64,000 nt of DNA from Cytobacillus purgationiresistens (GTDB lineage: Bacteria; Bacillota; Bacilli; Bacillales; Cytobacillaceae). The stretch covers positions 372,001 through 436,000 of the forward strand of contig NZ_JAUSUB010000001.1 of assembly GCF_030813235.1 (NCBI RefSeq). The letters run 5' to 3'. This document shows positions 45,515-54,105 of the stretch, piece after piece. The number at the start of each line of letters is the position of its first letter. Positions within the stretch are counted from its first letter, which is position 1. The position numbers and the translations under genes were made by a program. The notes under the pieces were generated by a model, which saw nothing but the letters and a program-made list of their open reading frames with translations, was not told the origin of the DNA and did no database searches.

Positions 45515-47038
45515 ATGCATAATAAGGCATTATCAATCATTATTTCCGTGTGCAATGACGGAGTGCCGTTGGAACATGTTATACAGTTGTATAAGCAGTT
45601 ACAGCCCTATGAAATCATAGTAGCTGCCGATGAAAAGTGCAAGCATTGCATCGATATAGCGAGAACATATGATTGTAGAGTTTTCGTTTGTGCTGAATTA
45701 CTTGATACTTATAAAGGGCATGCGATTGGTGCAAAAGAAGCAAAAGGGGATATTTTATTATTCGTTGATTCAAAAATAGGTATCACTTCCCCCACTATGA
45801 AAATGTTTCTTCAACCTTTGATTGATGGAACAGCAGATGTAGTGATCAATAAAATGGACTATGTTTTTTATAAAAAACAACAGCCTCCTCCAACTGTCAT
45901 TTGGCCCCAAATTACGAACCATTTTTTTCATCGTTCCGATTTAAAAATCGATTCAATTATTTTCGTTCCCTATGCTATGACAAAACAAGCTGTGGATGCG
46001 ATTCACTCTGAATGTCTTGCCAATCCGGTTCTCGCTCATTTGAATATTATTGATCATCAATTTAGAATTGCTAATCATTTACCGATAGGGGACGTTTCAC
46101 TCTATTCAAATAAAAAGGTTCAAACAAACAGCGATGCACAATCTGGTTCTGATAAACGAATGTTGGGGTATCATCTCAACGCCATTTCCTATTGCACCAA
46201 GGAGATGAGAGATCCAAGAGCAGGATATTCTGATGGGGGAAGAAGGTTCGATATTATAAAGGAATTAAAATCCGGAACAACAAAACACATGCCAAAAGTG
46301 ATTCTAGGTAGAGGAAAACGATCTACTCTTTATGAAGGAAAGCAGCTTTCTGTTATTATCCCCGTACAAAATGAAGCAAAATTGATCAGATCCATTATTG
46401 AAGAATGCCGAAAACTAGAACCGATCGAGATCATTGTCGTGGTGAATGGGACAATAGATAAAACAGCAGAGATCGCAGAAAAGTGCGAAGCAAAAGTGAT
46501 CATTTATAATGAAAAACTTGGCCTTGATACAGGGCGGGCTGTTGGTGCGTATTTTGCCGAAGGAGATATTATGCTATTCATTGACGGAGATTTCGTTATT
46601 TCCGAGGAAGACTTAACTCCATTTGTCCATTCTGTTCAATCCGGTGTAGATTTAGCGCTCAATGACCTAAATCACTATCTTACTTGTCATACACCGCTCC
46701 ACATTGTAACTGCTTGCAAATATGCGATCAATTTAGCATGTGGCCGCAGAGACCTTGGAGTCGGCTCAACCGTGGCTGTACCACATGCTTTCAGCAAGGA
46801 ATGTATTGATCAACTTGGTTTTGAAGCGCTGGCAACACCTGTTTTAAGCCAAGTAGCAACGATAATGAATGGTCACTCTGTGAAAAATGTACATCGTGTC
46901 GAAGTTGATAAAATGAATCGCTTCCGTCCTGACAAACACTTTACCAATAAAAGAGGGAAACTGGCTCCAACAACGTCTTTAATCGTCGGAGATCATACCG
47001 AAGCCCTATCTTATCTAGCAAATCGGAGGCTGTTTTAA
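45515..47038 (+). CDS. Tandem GT2-type glycosyltransferase
   Basis: A 507-residue protein with two GT-A modules similar to those of the upstream fusion. The first (residues 1-230) is degenerate: 'LSIIISVCNDGVPLEHVIQLYKQ', with 'ILLFVDSKIGI' in place of a clear DxD. The second (about 275-507) is canonical: 'LSVIIPVQNEAKLIRSIIEECRKL', 'IIVVVNGTIDKTAEIAEKC', 'IMLFIDGDFVI' with DGD. Both end in the shared 'GDHxEALSYLA...' type stretch. Probably the first module is regulatory or structural. ATG 45515 follows AGGGGGAATAGGGG. Cotranscription with the fusion gene is likely (100-base gap, same strand). Confidence 0.82.
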   Translation: MHNKALSIIISVCNDGVPLEHVIQLYKQLQPYEIIVAADEKCKHCIDIARTYDCRVFVCAELLDTYKGHAIGAKEAKGDILLFVDSKIGITSPTMKMFLQPLIDGTADVVINKMDYVFYKKQQPPPTVIWPQITNHFFHRSDLKIDSIIFVPYAMTKQAVDAIHSECLANPVLAHLNIIDHQFRIANHLPIGDVSLYSNKKVQTNSDAQSGSDKRMLGYHLNAISYCTKEMRDPRAGYSDGGRRFDIIKELKSGTTKHMPKVILGRGKRSTLYEGKQLSVIIPVQNEAKLIRSIIEECRKLEPIEIIVVVNGTIDKTAEIAEKCEAKVIIYNEKLGLDTGRAVGAYFAEGDIMLFIDGDFVISEEDLTPFVHSVQSGVDLALNDLNHYLTCHTPLHIVTACKYAINLACGRRDLGVGSTVAVPHAFSKECIDQLGFEALATPVLSQVATIMNGHSVKNVHRVEVDKMNRFRPDKHFTNKRGKLAPTTSLIVGDHTEALSYLANRRLF

Positions 47039-47041
47039 TAA

Positions 47042-47430
47042 GTGCTCTCTTAAAATCAATTTCATAAAAAAGGCAAATTGAATGATATAAATGCCGTTTC
47101 TACTTTTTAAAAACGACATAGTATGTTTTTGAAAGGAGTGAAATAATGTCTTGCTCAACTCAAAATTGTTTTGATATCTGTTTTAAGGTTGTAATCAATA
47201 CTAAATGTGAAAGAGCAGAAACATTCGTAGATTGTGGTGAAGAGTGTTCGGGCATGGAGATTGACTTTAAAAATGGAATCATTACTATCGTTTTACCACT
47301 AGTTGCTTGTGTAGAAACCACTTTAAATGATGATTTAAGTGTGGATTCGAAATTAGACAGTCTTTCTTTTTCAGGTTATTTCTAGTTGTGATCTAAAAAA
47401 CATGTATCAGATAATCCCCGTCTATTTAAA
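47042..47430 (+). repeat. Tandem duplication unit 1 (leader plus small gene)
   Basis: From GCTCTCTTAA to the CCCCGTCT-type tail, this unit is repeated at 47435-47840 with high identity, including the leader 'ATAAATGCCGTTTCTACTT', the ribosome site GAAAGGAGTGAAA and the 79-codon gene. Confidence 0.8.
47146..47385 (+). CDS. Cys-rich small protein, copy 1 (79 residues)
   Basis: A 79-residue protein with seven Cys (residues 3, 8, 12, 21, 30, 34, 55), beginning 'MSCSTQNCFDICFKVVINTK' and ending 'LDSLSFSGYF'. GAAAGGAGTG precedes the ATG. No signal peptide. I do not recognise the family. Disulphide- or cross-link-forming small proteins like this are common in Bacillaceae spore coats and exosporia, and the neighbouring glycosyltransferases would suit a glycosylated outer layer, but that is inference. 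Confidence 0.75.
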   Translation: MSCSTQNCFDICFKVVINTKCERAETFVDCGEECSGMEIDFKNGIITIVLPLVACVETTLNDDLSVDSKLDSLSFSGYF

Positions 47431-47434
47431 GAAG

Positions 47435-47840
47435 AGGCTCTCTTAATAAGTTATATCTCGTAAGATAAAAAAGGCCAATAAAATGAGATAAATGCCGTTT
47501 CTACTTCTAAAAATAAAACATAATATGTTTGCGAAAGGAGTGAAAATAATGTCTTGCACAACTCAAAATTGTTTTGATATCTGTTTTAAGGTTGTAATTA
47601 ACACTAATAGTGAAAGAGCAGAAACATTCGTAGAATGCGGTGAAGAGTGTTCGGGTATTGAGATTGACTTTAAAAACGGCATCCTTACCATCGTTTTACC
47701 ACTAGTTGCATGTATAGAAACCACTTTAAATGATGATTTAACTGCGAAAGCAAAATTAGAAAGTCTTTCTTTTCCAGGTTATTTCTAAGGTATTTAGCTA
47801 TAAGGAAGTGTTAAATAATCCCCGTCTTTTATAGATGGGG
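47435..47840 (+). repeat. Tandem duplication unit 2
   Basis: Second copy of the unit at 47042-47430, starting GGCTCTCTTAATAAG and ending with the hairpin CCCCGTCT (47820-47827)/AGATGGGG (47833-47840). Confidence 0.8.
47549..47788 (+). CDS. Cys-rich small protein, copy 2 (79 residues)
   Basis: Almost identical to copy 1, but Cys21 is replaced by Ser ('INTNSERAETFVECGEEC') and several conservative changes occur, so it has six Cys. ATG 47549 has the same GAAAGGAGTGAAAA site; a longer frame to 47492 lacks one. Selection seems to keep both copies open and Cys-rich, so they are probably functional. Confidence 0.75.
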   Translation: MSCTTQNCFDICFKVVINTNSERAETFVECGEECSGIEIDFKNGILTIVLPLVACIETTLNDDLTAKAKLESLSFPGYF

Positions 47841-48519
47841 GGTGATGAGTAAACTTCTTAGAAAAATCATTAGATTCAATTTAATGAAAAAGGAAAAAAC
47901 TTTTACTTAGTTAAGTGGACGAAGAATGTTTAAACTAGTTGGATTAAATTACTTATATTCACCTAAAGAGGTAGTATGGGAGTGGTACCAACAAAAAACG
48001 TAAAACAGATGATTCTGATAATCATCTGTCATGACTGAAGAAGAACTTGAAACCTATTATTATATTCTGGGGGTAGATTCATTCAGATTTCAACAAGATA
48101 AATAGATAGTACCTCGATACTTTTTTATCTTAAGCTACTGAGCAAAACCTGAACCTATGGAAGAAAGTCAACAGTTAGATGGTTTACCTTTTAAAAGCAA
48201 TAGAACATTTTGGGTTTAATAGAAATTTTGATGCAAGCATGCTGCACACACATGAAGTTCATTAAAATCGATTACTACAATTTCCCCTGAAGTGTGAGCC
48301 CATTTTATAACCTATTCATTTTGAAGATTGGAGCTGCATTATTCTAGCACGAGATGAACGGCTTAATCCGTTTAGCACCAAAGATGAGGGGAATGCAAAA
48401 TCGTTACTTCTTTGCCTCTAGGTACCATCATCGGTGAAACAAAATGTGTAAATTTTATCTTTCACCAAAAATTGAAGCTGTCATATCATGCATTTCATTG
48501 ATTCCGGATTTATATAATC
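47841..48519. other. Gap between the small genes and the recombinase
   Basis: No intact gene. There is a 24-codon frame at 48031 ('MTEEELETYYYILGVDSF') without a ribosome site, and other short open pieces that look like coding debris. The recombinase stops at 48520 on the minus strand without an obvious terminator. Confidence 0.4.
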
Positions 48520-49623
48520 TTATTGAAACAAACTAACCTTCTGCAGGTGCAGATGGGTTTGATCTTGATTTACTCTCTCCAGATAAACATTTGTCGTTGA
48601 GATATCTGCATGTCCAGCCCAATCCTTCACAACTGCAAGTGGCACATCATTTTCCAACAGCATCGTAACAAAAGTATGTCTAAACCAATGAGGGGAAACT
48701 TTTGTTTGCTTACCCGCCAAACCTACAGCTTCTTTGACTATTTTATAGAGGCTTGCATAGGTTAAACGTTTTTTCTCAGCATGAAAATCCTTTTTATTAT
48801 AAAGCGCAAAGAAAAGAGGACTTATATCTTCTGGGTTGATTTCTACTGATTCACCAATACTTTGACGATAGTCCAGAAGGATTTTAATTGTTTCTTCACG
48901 CATTGGAATCGAACGAGGTTTGTTTCCCTTACCAATGACATCAGCGTATAAAATACCTTGTCGATTATGTCGAAAACTTCCCCAATTTAAGCTTAATAGT
49001 TCACTTGCACGCAATCCAGTTGTGTAGAGAAGATAACCGATTAATAAGTTGCGTTTCTCTAATTGCTCCCGATTCGTATTCGCTTTTACTATCTTCGGGA
49101 AACAAGCAATTAAATGTTCTGCATCCTTTTGATTTAACTCTCTCACCTGAGGTCGCATTTGAGAATCTTCCATTATATAATGTCCCTTTTTGGAAGATGG
49201 CTTTGAAATCCAAGTAGAGAGGTGAGCCTTGTAAAATTGAGTTTCATAACCAAACTCTAATAACCGTCTGAAGAACTCTAATTTTCTTATGGCTGATTTT
49301 GCTGCATATTTCTCTCTTATGTACCGATTATAAGCTTTCACTTCAGGGAAGCCAATGTCACGAAAGGTTAGTTCATGCTCTGTAAAATAAATAAGCAATG
49401 TTTTCGCATCTGAACGATAAGCTTTTAATGTATGAGGGGAGAGCCTTTTATTCGTCGTCAATATTTTTTCAATAAAAAACATTTCTAAAAAGTCCTGATC
49501 AGAACTATCTGCAAGTGACAAATTTCGATTCTCATCAAGTAAGTTTTGTGATTCTAATTTAGTTTGCAACTTGTGTAAATATTGTTCACTTGTAATCTGT
49601 TGCAGATGGATGATCTCATTCAT
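48520..49623 (-). CDS. Tyrosine recombinase/integrase
   Basis: A 367-residue XerC/XerD-type recombinase. The N-terminal core-binding (SAM-like) domain is 'FIEKILTTNKRLSPHTLKAYRSDAKTLLIYF'. The catalytic domain shows the Arg of 'TGLRASELLSLNW', Lys of 'GKGNKPRSIPM', 'HWFRHTFVTMLL' (HxxR), 'GHADISTTNVYLE' (His and nucleophilic Tyr). All catalytic residues are present. No phage or conjugation genes and no clear att sites are nearby; it could belong to a small or decayed mobile element or act on resolution of replicons. AT-rich sequence with no gene lies between it and 50064. Confidence 0.9.
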   Translation of the reverse strand: MNEIIHLQQITSEQYLHKLQTKLESQNLLDENRNLSLADSSDQDFLEMFFIEKILTTNKRLSPHTLKAYRSDAKTLLIYFTEHELTFRDIGFPEVKAYNRYIREKYAAKSAIRKLEFFRRLLEFGYETQFYKAHLSTWISKPSSKKGHYIMEDSQMRPQVRELNQKDAEHLIACFPKIVKANTNREQLEKRNLLIGYLLYTTGLRASELLSLNWGSFRHNRQGILYADVIGKGNKPRSIPMREETIKILLDYRQSIGESVEINPEDISPLFFALYNKKDFHAEKKRLTYASLYKIVKEAVGLAGKQTKVSPHWFRHTFVTMLLENDVPLAVVKDWAGHADISTTNVYLERVNQDQTHLHLQKVSLFQ

Positions 49624-50011
49624 TGTTGATTCTCCTAATCTAGTTTACGATAATCATATTATGGATAGTAAAGATAATGCGTAATTATCTTTACTTATAG
49701 TTTAACATAGAAAATGAGTCTAATATAAGAAAAACTACCAAAAAAAGCAATGTCTGAGATTCGCCCTGTGACAAAATTAGTTTTAGTTTTTTGTATCATT
49801 GGTCACTAATTCCAACCTAGTGCTCAATAAAAAAAGAGTAATTAAAGTTTAGTTTGAGCAGCATATTAAGTGGATACGTATTTTTTTATAAGAAATGGAG
49901 AAATTGAGCATTCACCAAAATCGATAGTGTTCCGGTATGAGATTATTCAAAACGCACAAAGCTAAACTGAAGTTTAAAAATTGTTAAGTAACCGTTTAAA
50001 ATGAAAACCAT

Positions 50012-50043
50012 AAAAAATAACAGGTATCATTGCCCCTGTTATT
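50012..50043 (-). terminator. Terminator of the 103-residue membrane protein gene
   Basis: AATAACAGG (50016-50024) pairs with CCTGTTATT (50035-50043). On the minus strand the stem is followed by TTTTTTA. Confidence 0.8.
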
Positions 50044-50064
50044 CTTTGTAGTGATTAGCTTTTT

Positions 50065-50376
50065 TTATATTTGTTCTTTTGCAACGATTTCATCTTTTTC
50101 CTGTACAATGATGGTCAAACCGCCAAATTTGCCTGCAAGCCAATTATAAATCACAGTCATTAAGGCAATCATCCCTAAGTATACTCCAGCATAAAATAAA
50201 GAGGCCAGCAGCATAATAAATATCCCCATCAAGGCTACCGCTCCGTCTTCGATCATAAGGACCATCGTAGTAATGAGTCCTACTATAATCATTATGATGA
50301 TGGGAATGAATAATAAATAAAGAGTGCTTTTAATGACGGTTCCTACGGTAAAGCGTTTAATCTCCAGTGTTTTCAT
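50065..50376 (-). CDS. Small membrane protein, 103 residues
   Basis: Two long hydrophobic segments (about residues 15-40 and 45-80) with an amphipathic N-terminus 'MKTLEIKRFTVGTVIKSTLYLLFIP' and a charged C-terminus. The layout resembles DUF3566-like transmembrane proteins but I cannot confirm that. A strong GGGGAGGAA site lies before the ATG, and a terminator follows, so it is a real single-gene unit. Confidence 0.65.
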   Translation of the reverse strand: MKTLEIKRFTVGTVIKSTLYLLFIPIIIMIIVGLITTMVLMIEDGAVALMGIFIMLLASLFYAGVYLGMIALMTVIYNWLAGKFGGLTIIVQEKDEIVAKEQI

Positions 50377-50582
50377 GTTGTTCCTCCCCGAAATAGTAAT
50401 ACAACTAAATATATGTATCTCCTTAATGTCTCATTCATTATAACTGGTTATTTAATAGAAATCATCTTTCGTCAATGGAGGGAGTTAGAAGAAGGGGATA
50501 AGATGAGATTGAAAAATGGATAATAAAAAGGAGCTTATTCAACGAGAAATTAGCTCCAACTTAATATGTCATTAACATTTAA

Positions 50583-50804
50583 CTAGAATAACATTCTTCC
50601 GGTTATTTCAAACCAAGTATTTTCCATGAACACAATAAAAACAACTGCCAATATTATTGCAACAATAGATAATAATATCTTAATCCGCATTATAATCGCA
50701 TGATGACTTTTGTACAATTTCACCATCATGATGGCTGCCAGAATAAAGATAGATATTAACACAATACCAGCTATTATATCGATATAGGTAAGGGGTGGTC
50801 CCAA
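50583..50804 (-). CDS. Possible membrane protein, uncertain frame
   Basis: A 73-residue frame with two hydrophobic segments ('IIAGIVLISIFILAAIMMVKLY' and 'ILLSIVAIILAVVFIVFM'). Its start is a TTG without a clear ribosome site. An overlapping frame at 50680-50886 also opens, so the 5' end may be frameshifted. I do not recognise it. Confidence 0.35.
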   Translation of the reverse strand: MGPPLTYIDIIAGIVLISIFILAAIMMVKLYKSHHAIIMRIKILLSIVAIILAVVFIVFMENTWFEITGRMLF

Positions 50805-51096
50805 GTATCGATCTAAAAAACCATTGGTTATGAATACCCATGCTAATTAAAATAGTCTGATACATTGTAAACTTAAAGAGCTTCAAAGTGGTGTACTCCT
50901 CTAGGTATAATCATACCCATCATACAGGATATTTGATTGAAATGGTATATTATCATTTAACAAAAAATGCTGATTCTCAGAGTTTGCTTTTTAAAGAATG
51001 TCCAATATGTCCTTATCTAAATATGATACTTCTATATTTGATAATTCAATCGTTCACGTTTCCATCTTTCTATCCTCCCATTTTCAGCAATAAAAA

Positions 51097-51120
51097 AATC
51101 ACAAGACTCTGCTTGTGATT
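51097..51120 (-). terminator. Orphan minus-strand terminator-like hairpin
   Basis: AATCACAAG (51097-51105) pairs with CTTGTGATT (51112-51120). On the minus strand it is followed by TTTTTTTA. No minus-strand gene lies directly upstream. Confidence 0.5.
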
Positions 51121-51208
51121 GCGAGTAAACGGGAATGAGAGCTTTCCGGAAATCCCTTCACATACTTAACCGGATTATATAATGAACCAGTTGAGGCAGT
51201 GAAATACA

Positions 51209-51238
51209 CCTGCTTTAAAGAAAAAGCAGGATCTTTTT
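51209..51238 (+). terminator. Orphan plus-strand terminator
   Basis: CCTGCTTT (51209-51216) pairs with AAAGCAGG (51223-51230), followed by ATCTTTTTA. No plus-strand gene is recognised upstream between 49624 and 51208; the stretch 50887-51526 is otherwise empty. Confidence 0.6.
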
Positions 51239-51526
51239 AGAGATATAAAAAAAGAAAGGCAGAACTCGTATGAAATTTACGAGTTCAAAGCTGGGAAACG
51301 CAATCTAATGTTTAAAAGTTACTGCAATTTAAATCGTAAGTTTAGTAAAGGTCAATAAAAAAAGGATGCAGCTTAAATGACAAACACTTACAGCATCACA
51401 CAAACAATTTCAAAAAACTAAAAACGGCTGCGTCAATGACGCTAGACCTATTGATAGTTTATAATGATAGGATACTCATTGTGGATTGATTCTGTCATCC
51501 ATATGATACTAAGAAGATTTAAGTAG

Positions 51527-52600
51527 GTGAGCACCATCGAAGTAATCGAGACAAGAGTAAGAGGTTTTATTGAGGATATTCAACACCCGAAACAAAAAAA
51601 GAAAATCAATATCAATGAGTTGGAACTTCAGCTAAGGCAGTTGATCGATCATTATTTTGATATGGATGGATATTCATGGTTTTATCAATCGATTGTAAAG
51701 CTTCAAGATGAAGGGGTCCTGCTCCCAATTGAAAACAAACAATCAAATGGGAGAAGTCCAGCACTGCCACTATATTTTTGGGTTGCGCTAAAGACACAAA
51801 CGACCACCTGGGATCGTCTTGAAATGATGAAGCGCAGTGATCAGCTTGACTTTTCATATTATGAGCGCCATCCAGAATGGCAATCTCATGATGAATGGCT
51901 GCGGATAGAGAAACTTTATGATTTTCTTCAAACGAACGAGGAGCGGGAAACTGTTTCCATTGAAGAAAGAAGCCTAGAGTTGTTTGGCCATGAAAAATTT
52001 CTAACAGATGCAAAGGACTTTCCTGAAGGCATTGGGTTTTTAAATAGAATAGGCATTTCAGAGGATGGTTTGAAGATCGTGAAATATGGAGATCCATTTG
52101 TATTCTGGATTAAACAAGGTACAGAACTGACAGATATCCAACGCGTATTAATTATTGAAAATAAGTCTTTCTTCCATACGGCGATTAAACTGCTGGAAGA
52201 AAATAAACTGGACTATGAACCTGAATTGATCATTTACGGTGAAGGTCACAATATCGAAACAAGTTTTTCCTTTTTCTTTCGAATCTTTCCGCCTAAGCCT
52301 TACCTCTTTTATTATGCGGGAGATATCGATGCTGTCGGATACAGCATCTTGATTCGTCTGATAGCAAAATATCCGGATTGCTGCATTCAGCCTGCTCTGA
52401 AAATCTATCGCAAAATGCTTGAATGTATAGACCAGAGCAATGATCAAAAAATGGGCCAATTTAAAAATAGCGAGCATCGTGATCTATTCTTCTCATGGTT
52501 TACCGAACAGGAAAAGGGACAGTTACTGCAATTATGGCAGCAAAATAAGCGAATACCTCAAGAAGTATTAACAATAGAAACATGGAGGAGATGGATGTGA
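51527..52600 (+). CDS. jetD: Wadjet subunit JetD (Toprim-type nuclease)
   Basis: A 357-residue protein. The N-terminal half is a helical DNA-binding-like arm. The C-terminal Toprim-like half has the acidic 'IIENKSFFHTAIKLLEE' (Glu) and 'YLFYYAGDIDAVGYSILIRL' (GDxD), as in DUF2220/JetD, the subunit that cleaves circular DNA loaded by the Jet SMC complex. GTG start without a strong ribosome site. It is first in a tight four-gene operon; the stop (TGA 52598-52600) overlaps the next GTG. Placing jetD first differs from the jetABCD order of the best-studied type I systems. Confidence 0.85.
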   Translation: MSTIEVIETRVRGFIEDIQHPKQKKKININELELQLRQLIDHYFDMDGYSWFYQSIVKLQDEGVLLPIENKQSNGRSPALPLYFWVALKTQTTTWDRLEMMKRSDQLDFSYYERHPEWQSHDEWLRIEKLYDFLQTNEERETVSIEERSLELFGHEKFLTDAKDFPEGIGFLNRIGISEDGLKIVKYGDPFVFWIKQGTELTDIQRVLIIENKSFFHTAIKLLEENKLDYEPELIIYGEGHNIETSFSFFFRIFPPKPYLFYYAGDIDAVGYSILIRLIAKYPDCCIQPALKIYRKMLECIDQSNDQKMGQFKNSEHRDLFFSWFTEQEKGQLLQLWQQNKRIPQEVLTIETWRRWM

Positions 52601-54105
52601 ATGAGTCATGGGAAGGATTCGCTGGACGGATTCAACGATTAAATCCGCTGTTTGAGCTTGGCAGGGGCATGGAGGTTGGCGATTTGAAGCCACACATCCA
52701 AACCATTCTCATGCAAGTGCTTCTTAATATATTTTACAGTGAATTGAATGATGATGACAACAGGCGGAAGTCAGATATCAAGTATATGGTAGAAGAAGCC
52801 ATTAAACAAATGAAGCTTTTGGCAGATGATAAGCAAATTGATCGAATAACAAGTGGACTTCTTTACCAAGGGAAAGAAGAATACAGCAAGCCATTTGAAG
52901 CATTATATTATGATGAAATCAGACAATCTTGGGAAACACAAACCTTCAGATATGTCACAATGGATGAGCTGTACACGAACCTGGAGATGGGTGGCACAAT
53001 CGTCTATAAACTTACAGACGTTGCTCAAGAAATGATTTTTATGAGTCGAGAAATGGCAGAGGAATTCTCCATCACAATTGAACAGCTTTATAGTATGCAA
53101 TTAATTAAAAACGGCAATTTCCGAAAAGCTACGAGAAACCTCGATCACCTTATTTCACGTGTGAATCGCTTAATGTCCGGTGAATACACCTTTCAAAAGG
53201 AAATGATCAACAATCCCAAAGTATTATTGATTGAAGAAGAGCGGCAACGGGCTGATAACCGCGAGGAGATTGAGAGACAGTTTGATGAAGAGAAGGCCCA
53301 CTTCCGAACGATTTCATCAATGATTGAAAAAACAAAGCGTCGGAATGAAGAAGATGATCATATTCAGCAAGAATTGTTTATTCTTCAGGAAAAAATTGGC
53401 CATACGCGGCAATTGCATGATCGCTTTGCCAAGCTTGTCATCCAAAATATTTCATATGAGATGAAATTAAAAGCAGAAAACCCATCGTTATTCTGGGAAA
53501 ACAGCCTTGTATCTTTCCGCGAACATATATATGAAAACTGGTTAATGAAGGAAGGCGTCCAGAGCTTTGATGACGTTGAAAGTATTCTTTCCCCTTTATT
53601 CTCACCAAAGAATGAATTCATACTGCCGATGGATTGGATTTGGGGTGAACAGGAACTCGTGGAAAATCAAATGATTGATACAGTGTTAGAAGAGGAAGCG
53701 GAAGAAAATCTAATTCCCATGCGGGTGACGAATTGGGAATCTGTGATTACGGCATGGAGCTATGTTTTTCAATACTTGCAAACATATGGCGAGTTTTCAT
53801 TAACGGACCTTAATACTTTGCCGCTTGAAATTCAAGACCTATGGTTTGAAGAATCAGAGACGCTTGATTTATGGATGATGTTTGATAAAAAACCGTTAAA
53901 AGTCCAAGTGCTGCATCGGAATGAAGAAACGCTTAGCGATGAGAGAGAGATTCTGCTATATAAGCTAATGAATGAGTACCCGCAGTTTCAAGTTTTTGAA
54001 GGTTCAAAGCTATTTACAAAGTTCGATCATCTAGCAGAGCCTTTTATATGGTATAACACAAAAATTACACCTTTTAAAATATGTGTACAGGAGGAAAAGG
54101 GATGA
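52597..54105 (+). CDS. jetA: Wadjet subunit JetA (kleisin, MukF/MksF-like)
   Basis: A 502-residue protein with a winged-helix-rich N-terminal part ('LNPLFELGRGMEVGDLKPHIQTILMQVLLNIFY'), a central charged coiled coil (about residues 210-290, 'EERQRADNREEIERQFDEEKAHFRTISSMI') and a C-terminal winged-helix-like region. This is the kleisin layout that bridges the SMC heads in the Wadjet complex. GTG 52597 overlaps the jetD stop by four bases and is six bases from GGAGGAG. The family is of the type II-like Wadjet JetA group by my reading. Confidence 0.82.
   Translation: MNESWEGFAGRIQRLNPLFELGRGMEVGDLKPHIQTILMQVLLNIFYSELNDDDNRRKSDIKYMVEEAIKQMKLLADDKQIDRITSGLLYQGKEEYSKPFEALYYDEIRQSWETQTFRYVTMDELYTNLEMGGTIVYKLTDVAQEMIFMSREMAEEFSITIEQLYSMQLIKNGNFRKATRNLDHLISRVNRLMSGEYTFQKEMINNPKVLLIEEERQRADNREEIERQFDEEKAHFRTISSMIEKTKRRNEEDDHIQQELFILQEKIGHTRQLHDRFAKLVIQNISYEMKLKAENPSLFWENSLVSFREHIYENWLMKEGVQSFDDVESILSPLFSPKNEFILPMDWIWGEQELVENQMIDTVLEEEAEENLIPMRVTNWESVITAWSYVFQYLQTYGEFSLTDLNTLPLEIQDLWFEESETLDLWMMFDKKPLKVQVLHRNEETLSDEREILLYKLMNEYPQFQVFEGSKLFTKFDHLAEPFIWYNTKITPFKICVQEEKG

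Noticed and set aside
47146-47788. Reading the twin Cys-rich genes as metallothioneins or bacteriocins
   Set aside because: The Cys spacing is irregular, there is no leader peptide pattern and no export or modification gene is adjacent.
48031-48105. 24-codon frame (MTEEELETYYYILG...)
   Set aside because: No ribosome site and no recognisable family; probably debris.
50680-50886. Second frame overlapping the possible membrane gene at 50583
   Set aside because: It lacks a hydrophobic continuation and a ribosome site. It could be the 5' part of a frameshifted gene, but that cannot be shown.
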